Below are positions 51,201-53,345 of a stretch of 64,000 nt of DNA, one piece after another; position 1 is the first letter of the stretch, and every line of letters starts with the position of its first letter. The DNA lies in NCBI GenBank assembly GCA_032158295.1, contig CM063246.1, forward strand, positions 15,163,168 through 15,227,167, in the 5' to 3' direction. This DNA comes from Pycnopodia helianthoides. Its lineage: Eukaryota; Echinodermata; Asteroidea; Forcipulatida; Asteriidae. The notes beneath the pieces are model-generated. The model was not told the origin of the DNA. It saw nothing but the letters and a program-made list of their open reading frames with translations, and ran no database searches. Made by a program: the position numbers and the translations under genes.

Positions 51201-53065
51201 AGATGTGGCCTTTTCTCCTATGAGTAGAAGGAGCTGTCGACCTCTAGGAAGTTCTGTGCAGTCAGTAAAGAGCAGATGCAATACAGCTATGATGGACAGA
51301 GTTGATGCAACTGCTTGGATATTGCCCCAACAGATAACTAATTGGTTGACCTTTTTTAGAATGAAGAAGGCAACACATCAACATTTTGTTACTTAAAAGT
51401 AGGAGATCAAGTAATGTTTCCCATAAAGATATATACCCAGTATGTGGTACCCAGTATGTGGTACCCAGTATGTGGTACCCAGTATGTGGTACCCGGTATG
51501 TGGTACCCAGTATGTGGTACCCAGTATGTGGTACCCAGTATGTGGTACCCAGTATGTGGTACCCAGTATGTGGTACCCAGTATGTGGTACCCAGTATTTG
51601 CAAATGATCACAGTTTCAGATTTCTTCTCTCATATCAACCAGAAACTTAATTAGTTTGATTGACTTGACTTCTGTATTTGACAGTTTCATTGAGGAAAGG
51701 AAGCTCTCCTGTAGTCGGTGTATTTGACCTTCCATCTAAGCCTGAAGGGACTCCACAGAAAGGTTACTCACTACCCAAGGGCCAGGCTGCTAAGATTGGA
51801 CCATGTAAGAAGACAAAATAAGGAGTAGGAGGGCAACTCGCTCTCCTTCGCACTCCTTAACCTTGTCTAAGGAGTGCGATAAATAGTTAAACCCCAAAGT
51901 AGTTTAAAAATTTACCCAGCCAGTTGAAATGAAAAGAAATTAAAAAGGTGATCCCTGTGCTGCTGCTTCCCAGGTTGTATTGTAAACTTGGGTGTGATCC
52001 CTGGTTATACGGCAGTTACAGGTTGAATGGCTTCTGGCTGGCACCTCCGAACAATGATATTGACAAAAAAGGGAGACCGCCAACATAGGGTTAGATAGCT
52101 CAGTTGGTAGAGTGCGAGCACGTCAATGCGGAGTATGGGTTCAAATCCCGCTCTAGTCAATTCTTCTTTGTTCAACCCAAAATTAATAAATTTGGGGGAA
52201 AAGTAGAATTTTATTAACGGCAGGAAATAAGCGTTCAATGTGGCGTCATTCTTTTTTAATCATGTAGCAAAAAAACAATCGACCACTGCAATCCTGCAAT
52301 CAGTTTACCCATATGTAAGAGGTGCTTTATGAGCAGTTTGATTTTATAAAATCATGTTTTAGTTTCATTTGTTAGACTAATTTGTGGCGCTTAGTTCTGA
52401 GGAGTGCTCCTCATTTTACTGAAATTGAAGGATTGTTAAAAAAATATGCTTAATGCTTTTGATTTCTTTTGTTGCATTGATTGTTTTAATTGTTTTTTTC
52501 CCCTACAATTTGGCCACCACTGGCATGGATGGTCTTAGAGCTAGATGGTTAAAATATGTTTTAAAAACATTTATTTGCTATAACCAATTATTTTGCACAT
52601 AGCAAATGGAAGGTGCCCAGCTCATTATTTTGAAAGCAATACATTGTATTTAGAAACTAAACTTTTCGTTTTGCGTGAGGTATTCCTCTACTTAATGCAA
52701 ATAAACACCTCATATTTCTTAAAATGAAGCACTGTTAACAACTAAGGTTATGTTTTTTAGGTTTTTTTTCACTGCCCAAGTTTACGTGAACTTCGGGTTA
52801 GTGTTTTATTTCTAGATTTTGGGACAGTGTGCTCATGCCCAATATCTCTTTTGTTTTTAATCCAGCTATTGCAAGCAAACCTCGCTCCAGGTCATTAGAG
52901 CCTAGCATGTACGGCAAAGTAGACACTAAGCTTCCAGCAGTAGGTGTCGGAGGGTCTCCCCTCCTGGAGGTACCTGGGAGTGAGTCTCATAAGCGAGACT
53001 CTACACTGTCCAAGGAAAGCGATGATGAGGCAGTAGAGGATACAAATAACTACACGGCCATTTGA
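12152..53065 (+). CDS. CARMIL: CARMIL-family actin capping protein regulator (31 exons seen; 5' end missing)
   Basis: CARMIL proteins bind actin capping protein at barbed ends, weaken capping, and link capping protein to the plasma membrane and myosin I at leading edges. Thirty-one exons join in frame to 1723 codons and a stop. Partial residues 1-90 are the rest of a PH-like domain ([16 protein letters not shown]). Residues about 95-600 include [27 protein letters not shown] and then leucine-rich repeats ([51 protein letters not shown]). Residues about 600-820 are a helical dimerisation region ending DCYHKL. The rest is a basic, Pro/Lys/Glu-rich tail with capping-protein-binding candidates. 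At 1723 residues without its start it is longer than the roughly 1370-1435 residues of vertebrate paralogues, mostly through the tail. Family identity is very secure; which vertebrate paralogue is closest is not determined. Confidence 0.96.
12425..12575 (-). repeat. Dispersed repeat, copy in inverse orientation to 18345-18535
   Basis: GAGAGGGCAAGG, TATTTTCATTTTGCAA and TTGGAAAATCTTAAAG occur here, and their reverse complements occur in matching order at about 18445-18510. It also ends with the word AGGCCTG, like the other copy. No coding capacity seen. Confidence 0.65.
12660..12835 (+). mobile_element. tRNA-derived SINE (family with GGGCTAGA..CTCAGTTGGT head)
   Basis: Shares CCACCAACA-TAGGGCTAGA, GCTCAGTTGGTCGAGTG and CTCCAGTCAG..TTGTTCAACCCCA with copies at 28145-28575 and 51980-52195. 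The A-box-like GCTCAGTTGG is intact and the B box is decayed (CTCAAGTCATGC). Inside CARMIL intron 1. Confidence 0.7.
12863..12922 (+). CDS. CARMIL: CARMIL exon 2 seen
   Basis: Twenty codons, phase 0/0. FLEIHS aligns with the vertebrate Y-L-E-I-H segment of the PH-like domain. Acceptor CTTGTAG, donor GTAAAA. The next intron (12923-14047) holds an AAT-rich tail, the 24-bp minisatellite and a retroelement tail. Confidence 0.92.
13165..13735. repeat. 24-bp minisatellite with 192-bp higher-order unit
   Basis: About 22 units of 24 bp, typified by AAGGTCGTATCTCACACTGG plus CAAC. Variant units (ATCCCACATTGG, TCTCTCAAAGG, AATGGCATTGAAG) recur in the same order 192 bp apart: ATCCCACATT at 13283 and 13475, CTCAAAGGCA at 13311 and 13503. 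Several frames are open on both strands because 24 is a multiple of three. It lies in CARMIL intron 2, antisense to and directly after a LINE tail. Confidence 0.93.
13736..13990 (-). pseudogene. Non-LTR retroelement C-terminal fragment
   Basis: The minus strand encodes [12 protein letters not shown], then [20 protein letters not shown], then [17 protein letters not shown]. This is the usual end of an endonuclease/reverse-transcriptase polyprotein (R-x-x-GHC-x-RH .. LW-P..G...RGRR...FVD .. ML-R--W). I favour an RTE-like source. No catalytic domain remains. The frame runs on, without a stop, into the 24-bp minisatellite (open frame 13134-14003). Confidence 0.75.
14048..14193 (+). CDS. CARMIL: CARMIL exon 3 seen
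   Basis: Starts in phase 0 and ends two bases into a Glu codon. Encodes [17 protein letters not shown] and a helix ending [10 protein letters not shown], matching the C-terminal strand and helix of the PH-like domain (I-R-K-I-F-P-G-L in vertebrates). Acceptor CTTCAG, donor GTAAGT. The next intron holds G-rich tracts (14205-14240, 14325-14345) and a dispersed repeat. Confidence 0.94.
14465..14765. repeat. Dispersed intronic repeat, copy 1 (second at 46890-47190)
   Basis: Shares GGACTT-AA-AAAAGGGATCC, GGTGTTTTG, AAGTCC and GAGAAGTCCTT-type words in order with the intron at 46890-47190. Preceded by GTGTGTGAGAGAGCA, likewise GTGTGTGAGCA in the other copy. Type unknown. Confidence 0.6.
15171..15336 (+). 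CDS. CARMIL: CARMIL exon 4 seen
   Basis: Completes the split Glu and adds 55 codons, ending phase 0 after Trp. Contains [17 protein letters not shown], one of the most conserved CARMIL segments, linking the PH domain to the leucine-rich repeats. Acceptor ATTACAG, donor GTGAGT. The 6.6-kb intron that follows (15337-21930) is mostly repeats, listed separately. Confidence 0.97.
16108..16288. mobile_element. Foldback MITE (GGGCCCAATT family), copy 1
   Basis: The arms are AGAGCCCAACTTAAAGTAGC on the left and GCTTAAGTAGCTCTAGGAAA-TTGGGCCC on the right, with AGGTTACCA and TGTAACTGGTAATC inside. Other copies are near 22114, 24981, 35485, 45208 and 56839. Confidence 0.75.
16545..16858 (-). mobile_element. 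tRNA-Leu(CAA)-derived SINE
   Basis: On the minus strand the head at 16777-16857 reads GGCCGAGCGGTCAAGCGCAC (A box region), GGACTCAAGCTC around the anticodon, and GGGTTCAAGTCCC (B box), like a type II tRNA-Leu with a CAA anticodon. The body shares CACAGGACTTGAG and TCTTTCACATGC with 21346-21730 and 27340-27530. It is a retroposon, not a tRNA gene: no 3' acceptor pairing is kept and it recurs with a common body. Confidence 0.8.
18345..18535 (+). repeat. Dispersed repeat, inverse partner of 12425-12575
   Basis: GCCCTTTGCAAAATGAAAAT, CTTGCCCTCTC and CTTTAAGATTTTCCAA are reverse complements of words in 12425-12575. Preceded by TTAAAGGTGGTACACACCTT. Confidence 0.65.
18798..19290. repeat. 17-bp minisatellite with 204-bp higher-order unit
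   Basis: About 26-28 units of CCCAAGTACTGTACCTT. Variants (GCACTTTGCC, ATTGTACC, AGCACTTTG) are ordered: the run TGCACTTTGCCAAGTACAGC starts at 18837 and again at 19041, 204 bp or 12 units apart. Units contain AGTACTGTAC, nearly self-complementary. Because 17 is not a multiple of three, six overlapping open frames appear; none is a gene. The array decays after about 19150. Confidence 0.93.
19896..20299. mobile_element. hAT-like terminal-inverted-repeat element
   Basis: Perfect 14-bp terminal inverted repeats, CAGGGCTCGAATTT and AAATTCGAGCCCTG, flanked on both sides by TACTT, a possible 5-bp target duplication. The interior has a G-run (about 19910-19921) and no coding frame. CAGGG termini resemble hAT ends, but hAT duplications are normally 8 bp, so the superfamily is uncertain. 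Confidence 0.7.
20300..21345. other. Intronic, no gene recognised
   Basis: Opens with C-runs (20318-20340), then AT-rich sequence with no domain or bounded repeat recognised. It belongs to the long intron between exons 4 and 5. Confidence 0.4.
21346..21730 (-). mobile_element. tRNA-Leu(CAA)-derived SINE with (ATT)n tail
   Basis: The minus-strand head at 21660-21727 has GTGGCCGAGCGGATAAGAGC, a GGTGTTTCTGATCAGCAGAG stretch and a GGGTTCGAGTCCC B box. The body has GCGCCGCAGCACCTTGG. The 3' end is ATGCGCTATATAAGACTATA followed by ATTATTATTATT (plus-strand 21346-21385). The most complete copy of this SINE in the window. Confidence 0.85.
21931..22004 (+). CDS. CARMIL: CARMIL exon 5 seen
   Basis: Phase 0 start, ends two bases into an Arg codon. 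Encodes [19 protein letters not shown], nearly identical to the vertebrate D-V-D-T-I-Y-L block. Acceptor CTTGTAG, donor GTAAGT. The next intron holds a foldback MITE and a second MITE (22984). Confidence 0.96.
22114..22276. mobile_element. Foldback MITE (GGGCCCAATT family), copy 2
   Basis: A decayed copy: GGCTCAATATCAGACTCAAT on the left; GGAAATTGGTAAGCAATATG and ATTGAACCCTGCTC on the right; TACCATTTGTGACAGG in the middle, as in the other copies. Confidence 0.6.
22984..23170. mobile_element. MITE with GACGTAAATCGG ends, copy 1
   Basis: Shares AGACGTAAATCGGTCATCTT, TACGGGCA, AGTGAACAA, GTTAATAA, and GCAAGCCAAAATGCAATTTG in order with 28235-28466. The arms pair as ATCTTTACGGGCA against the opposite end in the better copy. 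Confidence 0.7.
23359..23437 (+). CDS. CARMIL: CARMIL exon 6 seen
   Basis: Completes Arg, then 26 codons: [18 protein letters not shown]. This is the first leucine-rich-like strand, matching D-L-I-P-I-I-A-A-L. Acceptor CACCCAG, donor GTGAGT. Confidence 0.95.
23932..24003. repeat. 72-bp imperfect palindrome
   Basis: GGCAGGGTTGTGGCCATCCG at the left pairs with CGCACGGCCACGACCCTGC at the right, with AAGGACC and ATCCTTTATCG also pairing. The centre is near 23968. It lies in the intron between exons 6 and 7 inside an otherwise unclassified repeat-like stretch (23776-24300). Confidence 0.7.
24437..24525 (+). CDS. CARMIL: CARMIL exon 7 seen
   Basis: Phase 0 start, ends two bases into Gly. Encodes [20 protein letters not shown], a leucine-rich repeat strand (L-E-E-L-V-L-E-N-A in vertebrates). 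Acceptor CTACAG, donor GTATGT. Confidence 0.95.
24981..25252. mobile_element. Foldback MITE (GGGCCCAATT family), copy 3, with an internal insert
   Basis: The arms are CAGGGCCAATTTTATAGAGC and GCTTAAGCAGCTCTATGTAA plus TTTGGCTCAGG. About 90 bp in the middle (25078-25165, GCGGTCGTCCCGGCCATCG) is absent from other copies. Confidence 0.75.
25735..25890. mobile_element. Decayed SINE fragment, related to 36388-36640
   Basis: Shares GTGGATTGGGTTTTTCA, CCATGTGTTTTTCC and CATGTAAAACTGAAA in order with the body of the SINE at 36388. Its tRNA-like head is reduced to TTCAATCCCGCC. Confidence 0.55.
25959..26140 (+). CDS. CARMIL: CARMIL exon 8 seen (leucine-rich repeats)
   Basis: Completes Gly, then 60 codons ending one base into Gly. 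[20 protein letters not shown] and [15 protein letters not shown] are two consecutive leucine-rich repeats. Acceptor TTTCAG, donor GTAGGG. An internal GGTATT at 26053 looks like a donor, but using it would drop the second repeat. Confidence 0.96.
26874..26977 (+). CDS. CARMIL: CARMIL exon 9 seen
   Basis: Completes Gly, then 34 codons, phase 0 end. [17 protein letters not shown] is a leucine-rich repeat. Acceptor TTTTTAG, donor GTAAGT. The intron before it contains only decayed AT-rich sequence. Confidence 0.94.
27340..27530 (-). mobile_element. tRNA-Leu(CAA)-derived SINE
   Basis: The minus-strand head at 27445-27520 has GCCGAGCAGTTAAGCTCAC, GGACTCAAGCTC and GGGTTCGAGTCCC. The body matches 16545 and 21346 (CTGATCAGCAGAGTGTG). 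Confidence 0.78.
27640..27981. mobile_element. TTAA-flanked MITE, copy 2
   Basis: TTAAAGGTATTGTACACTTT at the left and ATAGTGTACAGGGCCTTTAA at the right form terminal inverted repeats with TTAA at both edges. The body has AACAAACCTGTGAAAGTTTG, GGTCATCGAGGTCACAAG and CGTTTCTCAGAAACG, shared with 58204-58558. Confidence 0.82.
28145..28575 (+). mobile_element. tRNA-derived SINE split by a MITE
   Basis: The first part (28158-28234) has GTGGTCCCTGGCTACAGGGC and GGCTTCTGACTGGCATCCC. The second part (28467-28575) has GCCAACATAGGGCTGGA, a GGTTCAAATCCTGC B box and CTCCAGTCAATATTCGTTTG. The order is that of the intact copy at 51980-52195, with 28235-28466 inserted. Confidence 0.8.
28235..28466. mobile_element. 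MITE with GACGTAAATCGG ends, copy 2
   Basis: Left arm GACGTAAATCGGCCATCTTT-ACGGGCA; right arm TGCCCGTAAAGATGGCGTCT. The middle, rich in CpG (GTGCGTTTCGTG, GACACGCGCG), matches 22984-23170 in order. Non-coding. Confidence 0.8.
28651..28805 (+). CDS. CARMIL: CARMIL exon 10 seen
   Basis: Phase 0 start, ends two bases into Arg. [20 protein letters not shown] is nearly the vertebrate F-L-A-Q-P-N block. [14 protein letters not shown] is another repeat. Acceptor TTGTAG, donor GTATTA. Confidence 0.97.
29380..29490 (+). CDS. CARMIL: CARMIL exon 11 seen
   Basis: Completes Arg, encodes [20 protein letters not shown], and ends two bases into Lys. It matches the conserved S-F-K-Q-F-F segment. Acceptor TTTTCAG, donor GTAAGT. 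Confidence 0.96.
29833..29902 (+). CDS. CARMIL: CARMIL exon 12 seen
   Basis: Completes Lys, then [20 protein letters not shown], phase 0 end. It corresponds to the vertebrate V-S-L-D-L-S-N-C repeat. Acceptor AATACAG, donor GTAAGA. Confidence 0.93.
30003..30060. mobile_element. Foldback MITE arm fragment just upstream of exon 13
   Basis: TTAATAAGCAAGACAGTTCT, TTTCAGAACTAAGTAGTCTC and CCAAAATCTG match the right arm of the 48553-49127 element at about 48930-48995. It ends 25 bp before the exon 13 acceptor. Confidence 0.75.
30086..30267 (+). CDS. CARMIL: CARMIL exon 13 seen (its end is triplicated downstream)
   Basis: Phase 0 start, ends two bases into Lys. [34 protein letters not shown] and [10 protein letters not shown] are leucine-rich repeats. 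Acceptor TTTTTAG, donor GTAAGT. The last 62 bases plus the donor and 48 bases of intron recur twice at a 116-bp period. Confidence 0.95.
30206..30553 (+). repeat. Three tandem 116-bp copies of an exon end with its splice donor
   Basis: GGACAGAATAAGGCTATTCG starts at 30206, 30322 and 30438. Each copy carries the exon 13 end, the donor GTAAGT (30268, 30384, 30500) and the same intron start. Copies 2 and 3 are almost base-identical; copy 1 differs in GATCGG for GATAGG and TGAAG for TAAAG. No proper acceptor precedes copies 2 and 3. Confidence 0.95.
30899..30953 (+). CDS. CARMIL: CARMIL exon 14 seen
   Basis: Completes Lys, 18 codons: [18 protein letters not shown], phase 0 end. It matches the vertebrate helix V-L-D-N-L-V-Q-M-I-Q-D. 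Acceptor AATAACAG, donor GTAAAT. The next intron (30954-32122) has no recognised feature. Confidence 0.9.
32123..32226 (+). CDS. CARMIL: CARMIL exon 15 seen
   Basis: Phase 0 start, ends two bases into Ser. [18 protein letters not shown] and [15 protein letters not shown] match the vertebrate L-Q-S-L-S-L-A-D and I-N-A-L-G-S-N-T block. Acceptor CTGCAG, donor GTGAGG. Confidence 0.97.
32570..32885. repeat. Dispersed intronic repeat, copy 1 (second at 40300-40540)
   Basis: AGTGCTGAGGA-ACTGTTCC, AATGCCATCATTTCAAC, TACCTC-TAAAATTTG and TTTGTCAGCAATGATT occur in the same order and orientation at 40405-40530. No coding capacity. Confidence 0.7.
33107..33244 (+). CDS. CARMIL: CARMIL exon 16 seen
   Basis: Completes Ser, ends two bases into Lys. 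[20 protein letters not shown] and [11 protein letters not shown] are the last leucine-rich repeats, nearly identical to vertebrate G-D-M-G-A-K-M-L-A-K-A-L. Acceptor GTGCAG, donor GTAAGT. The next intron is AT-rich with nothing recognised. Confidence 0.97.
33898..34090 (+). CDS. CARMIL: CARMIL exon 17 seen
   Basis: Completes Lys, then 64 codons: [32 protein letters not shown]. It caps the leucine-rich repeats and begins the helical dimerisation region (N-Y-T-L-R-F-M-P in vertebrates). Acceptor CCTCAG, donor GTAAAG. Confidence 0.97.
34135..34330. repeat. Dispersed repeat with (ATT)n tail
   Basis: Ends AATGCGCATAGAGGCTTCTA, CATTATGCGCTTTATAAATG and then TTATTATTATTG. A fragment with the same end is at 43680-43745 (AATTGCGCATCGAGGCTCCT). 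The tail and the GCGCTTTATAAATG end suggest a SINE 3' part. Confidence 0.6.
34480..34820. mobile_element. SINE-like 3' body with GTGCTATATAAGAAC tail
   Basis: GTAATGCACGTAAAAGAACC, CACCTTGTAAACCATTTC and AAAGTGCTATATAAGAACTT followed by ATTATTATTA. Similar ends occur on the tRNA-Leu SINEs here. No clear tRNA-like head. Confidence 0.55.
34833..34961 (+). CDS. CARMIL: CARMIL exon 18 seen
   Basis: Forty-three codons, phase 0/0: [39 protein letters not shown]. Amphipathic helices of the dimerisation region (M-I-D-R-I-C-V-K-V-Q-D in vertebrates). The internal Met is not a start. Acceptor TTTTAG, donor GTAAGA. Confidence 0.96.
35485..35660. mobile_element. Foldback MITE (GGGCCCAATT family), copy 4
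   Basis: CTCAAAGAGCTGCTTAGGCA, CAGTCACACATGGTACATGT and GCAGCTCCATGAAATTGAGC-CCTG, in the order of the other copies. Confidence 0.75.
35880..35990 (+). CDS. CARMIL: CARMIL exon 19 seen
   Basis: Thirty-seven codons, phase 0/0: [29 protein letters not shown]. It matches the vertebrate E-S-M-A-G-E-V-T-R-V-V-D-E-Q-L-K helix. Acceptor TTGGTAG, donor GTAGGC. Confidence 0.95.
36388..36640 (+). mobile_element. tRNA-derived SINE (GGCCTAGTGG head)
   Basis: The head at 36391-36460 has GGTTGGCCTAGTGGTATC (A box) and CGGTTCGAATCCCACC (B box). The body has GTGTGGATTGGGTTTTCAGT and CCCACATCTAAAACTGAAAC. It lacks an acceptor-stem partner, so it is not a tRNA gene. A decayed relative is at 25735-25890. Confidence 0.7.
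36875..37047 (+). CDS. CARMIL: CARMIL exon 20 seen
   Basis: Phase 0 start, ends two bases into Gly. [15 protein letters not shown] and [20 protein letters not shown], helical, matching the I-P-R-T-F-V-K-N-V-L-L-E-Q region. Acceptor TTTTACAG, donor GTAAAG. Confidence 0.93.
37151..37470. mobile_element. piggyBac-like MITE with internal duplication
   Basis: TTAACCCTTAGAGTGCCAGC at the left and GGCGGCACTGGAAGGGTTAA at the right are inverted repeats with TTAA outside. Inside, GAACGTTGGCGGCCTGTG occurs at about 37255 and 37401 (146 bp apart), each followed by TTTGACGTTTCAGAACGTTG. An A-run sits near 37210. Confidence 0.78.
37628..37715 (+). CDS. CARMIL: CARMIL exon 21 seen
   Basis: Completes Gly, then 29 codons ending [14 protein letters not shown], equal to the vertebrate D-E-I-L-D-A-L-S-H-C-H-H-K-L end of the dimerisation region. 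Acceptor AATATAG, donor GTAGGT. The 950-base intron after it shows nothing recognised. Confidence 0.96.
38668..38796 (+). CDS. CARMIL: CARMIL exon 22 seen
   Basis: Forty-three codons, phase 0/0: [15 protein letters not shown], then an acidic/basic low-complexity stretch ([18 protein letters not shown]). This begins the disordered tail. Acceptor TTTACAG, donor GTTTGT (weaker). Confidence 0.9.
38999..39516. mobile_element. hAT-like MITE (GGGGTGCGTTCC ends)
   Basis: CTGGGGTGCGTTCCACTCAG at the left and CCAACGGAACGCACCCCTG at the right, with subterminal GCAAACGCTTGG and GCGCAAACGTTC also inverted. About 518 bp, non-coding; a target duplication was not found. A diverged relative may lie at 54170-54580 (CAGCAAACGGTCTAGAGGAG, GAGCGTTCCGTTCCAAATTG). 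Confidence 0.7.
39600..41581. other. Intron between exons 22 and 23: repeats only
   Basis: Contains a GCTACAGCTGTGGCTG / CAGCCACAGC palindromic stretch (39640-39725), the second copy of the 32570 repeat (40300-40540), CCTCCCCC runs near 40710, and at 41300-41497 a repeat related to 7615-7790 ending GTAGGAGGGTTAA. No coding region seen. Confidence 0.55.
41582..41665 (+). CDS. CARMIL: Probable CARMIL exon 23 seen (GC donor)
   Basis: AGTATTGAAGGG follows the acceptor CCTAACAG. Twenty-eight codons in phase 0 ([24 protein letters not shown]) end at AAG followed by GCAGGT, a GC-type donor that keeps phase 0 into exon 24. The only nearby GT donors give the wrong phase or a stop. Basic, Ser-rich composition suits the tail. 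Skipping the exon also keeps the frame, so it could be alternative or false. Confidence 0.55.
41770..42230. repeat. Inverted and repeated ATGGC/GATAAAGG intronic repeats
   Basis: CCTTTATCACGGTGTGGCCA (41780) is inverted relative to AATGGCAGGAGCACGATAAA (41933) and AGATGGCAATAGTGTGATAA (42199). AAGGGAGGCTGG and AAGGGAGGGTGG also recur. Probably parts of a small dispersed family. Confidence 0.5.
42590..42861. mobile_element. Foldback MITE right half with hammerhead-like core
   Basis: CTGACGATGATTAGAGCAGG then CTTGTCGAAACG (42593-42624), followed by the right arm seen at 48840-49120 (CCAATTTCCTACC, GCAAGACAAGTTCTC, CTCACCGTGCAATGCCTCAA). The left arm is absent. Confidence 0.75.
42862..45041. 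other. Intronic, no gene recognised
   Basis: AT-rich sequence with many short frames but no domain. A SINE-like tail fragment is at 43680-43745. The 132-codon minus-strand frame at 44464-44862 has no recognisable family. Confidence 0.45.
45042..45105 (+). CDS. CARMIL: CARMIL exon 24 seen
   Basis: Twenty-one codons plus one base: [20 protein letters not shown]. Phase 0 start, phase 1 end. The basic run resembles the vertebrate K-S-K-R-K-S-I-H-S-R-M segment. Acceptor TTCCCAG, donor GTATTC. Confidence 0.85.
45208..45422. mobile_element. Foldback MITE (GGGCCCAATT family), copy 5
   Basis: TGGGCCCAATTTCATACAGC at the left, GAGCAGCTCTGAAATTGGGC-ACAGGGC at the right, ACCAGTCACACATGGTACAG inside. 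GTGCTTATTTGGAT is duplicated at 45356-45384. Confidence 0.8.
46216..46603 (+). CDS. CARMIL: CARMIL exon 25 seen (capping-protein-interaction candidate)
   Basis: One hundred and twenty-eight full codons with split ends. [14 protein letters not shown] resembles the vertebrate E-F-D-L-D segment. At 46411-46472 [16 protein letters not shown] resembles the capping-protein-interaction consensus (L-x-H-x-T-x-x-R-P-K-x6-P) but with D and R at the H and T positions. [14 protein letters not shown] matches the vertebrate V-D-E-F-F motif after it. Acceptor TTGCAG, donor GTGAGT. Confidence 0.93.
46890..47190. repeat. Dispersed intronic repeat, copy 2 (first at 14465-14765)
   Basis: GACTTAAGCAAAAGGGATCC, GGTGTTTTG, AATGTCACAT, AAGTCC and GATAAGTCCTTAATTTA appear in the order of the first copy. 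Confidence 0.6.
47304..47444 (+). CDS. CARMIL: CARMIL exon 26 seen (basic-hydrophobic motif)
   Basis: Completes Leu, 46 codons, ends two bases into Arg. [20 protein letters not shown] resembles the vertebrate S-S-G-F-L-N-L-I-K-S-R-S-K segment that I believe contributes to capping-protein or membrane binding. Lysine-rich. Acceptor CACACAG, donor GTATTT. Confidence 0.92.
47445..48268. other. Intron, no feature recognised
   Basis: AT-rich. A TTGTATTGTATTG run begins it at 47480. No repeat boundary or coding region seen. Confidence 0.4.
48269..48405 (+). CDS. CARMIL: CARMIL exon 27 seen (second basic-hydrophobic motif)
   Basis: Completes Arg, 45 codons plus one base. [17 protein letters not shown] is a second basic-hydrophobic cassette; [14 protein letters not shown] is proline-rich. 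Acceptor TTCAG, donor GTATTG. Confidence 0.9.
48553..49127. mobile_element. Foldback MITE with long arms and 12-bp flanking duplication
   Basis: The left arm (48553-48760) and right arm (about 48885-49095) are inverse copies: TCAGTTCTGAAAAGAACTGT with its complement, CTACTACC(T)GGGC, CAAGACAAGTTCTC. The loop holds a hammerhead-like core (48782-48812). GAGAAGTATTTC flanks it at 48541-48552 and 49128-49139, a likely target duplication. The left arm lacks about 35 terminal bases present on the right. It lies in the intron between exons 27 and 28. Confidence 0.85.
48782..48812 (+). ncRNA. Hammerhead-ribozyme-like core
   Basis: CTGACGA (fits CUGANGA), then GACTAG / CTAGTC stem II with a six-base loop, then GAAAC. 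This is the conserved core order of hammerhead ribozymes. Stems I and III and a GUH cleavage site are not established from sequence, so activity is unproven. Related cores are at 42593-42623 and, on the minus strand, near 9461-9490. Confidence 0.4.
49354..50036 (+). CDS. CARMIL: CARMIL exon 28 seen (PKAE repeats and EMK motif)
   Basis: Completes Ala, then 227 codons, phase 0 end. [14 protein letters not shown] is followed by a tandem Glu-Pro-Lys-Ala array (49475-49740, 12-bp unit GAACCCAAGGCA). An acidic stretch follows. At 49980-50021 [14 protein letters not shown] matches the conserved vertebrate L-L-A-E-M-K-A-K-Q-E-K-R motif. Acceptor TTCACAG, donor GTGAGT. An upstream in-frame ATG (49308) is intronic. 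Confidence 0.95.
49475..49740 (+). repeat. 12-bp coding repeat (EPKA)
   Basis: About 22 units of GAACCCAAGGCA and variants (GAAACCAAGGAA, GAACCAAAGGCC) encode [16 protein letters not shown]. It stays in frame throughout. Variants occur in clusters, so the array grew by block duplication. Confidence 0.92.
50244..51009 (+). CDS. CARMIL: CARMIL exon 29 seen (Ser/Pro-rich tail)
   Basis: Two hundred and fifty-five codons plus one base, phase 0 start. It has many S-P sites ([20 protein letters not shown]), a three-times repeated RNSAE/TSAE/RNSVE stretch (50763-50835), and [15 protein letters not shown], a PxxP run that could bind SH3 domains. No folded domain. Acceptor GCACAG, donor GTGAGT. The donor lies inside a longer open frame whose extra residues to 51095 are intronic. 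Confidence 0.94.
51434..51597. repeat. 14-bp minisatellite
   Basis: About 11.7 nearly identical units of TACCCAGTATGTGG. One unit has CGG for CAG. In the intron between exons 29 and 30. Open frames on both strands are shadows. Confidence 0.95.
51685..51804 (+). CDS. CARMIL: CARMIL exon 30 seen
   Basis: Completes Val, 39 codons plus one base: [34 protein letters not shown]. Acceptor TTGACAG, donor GTAAGA. Without splicing the frame stops four codons later. Confidence 0.93.
51980..52195 (+). mobile_element. tRNA-derived SINE, most intact copy
   Basis: GTGATCCCTGGTTATACGGC, GGCTTCTGGCTGGCACCTCC, then a head with GATAGCTCAGTTGGTAGAGT (A box) and GGGTTCAAATCCCGC (B box), ending TTGTTCAACCCAAAATTAAT. 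Same family as 12660 and 28145. The internal head and 5' body mark it as a SINE, not a tRNA gene. Confidence 0.82.
52866..53065 (+). CDS. CARMIL: CARMIL terminal coding exon
   Basis: Completes Ser, then 65 codons to a TGA at 53063-53065: [33 protein letters not shown], ending NNYTAI. Acceptor ATCCAG. The acidic end parallels the acidic C-termini of relatives. Confidence 0.94.
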
Positions 53066-53171
53066 GTCTCTGGGCCCCTCTAACGCCAAACTAACCAGCA
53101 AAATCTATCCCCAGGAACCAGCATCAATCAGTAAGCTGTTACTTTAAAGCTAAATTAACTATGCTAAGTAA

Positions 53172-53345
53172 TAAGACCTTATGCATTGACGTTGCCTCGC
53201 TGCCATCTTAGAGGTAATCTGATTATAAAACAACTAAGTCGCACAGATTTGTATGCGCAGCCCACAGTATAGGTCAGTGAGCAACGTCCTATTGACCTGT
53301 AGGTGAGGGCGCCCTACTCCAGTGACGTCATATGCATAAGGTCTA
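53172..53345. mobile_element. MITE with TGACGTCA-bearing inverted ends, copy 1
   Basis: AAGACCTTATGCATTGACGT at the left and TGACGTCATATGCATAAGGT at the right are inverse. The body shares GCGCAGCCCACAGTAT-type and GGTGAGGGCGCCCTACTC words with 60442-60603. Confidence 0.8.

Noticed and set aside
51262..51654. Frames on both strands over [13 protein letters not shown] repeats
   Set aside because: Shadows of the 14-bp minisatellite.
52083..52160. tRNA gene
   Set aside because: The same head and flanks recur at 12660 and 28145 as part of a SINE.
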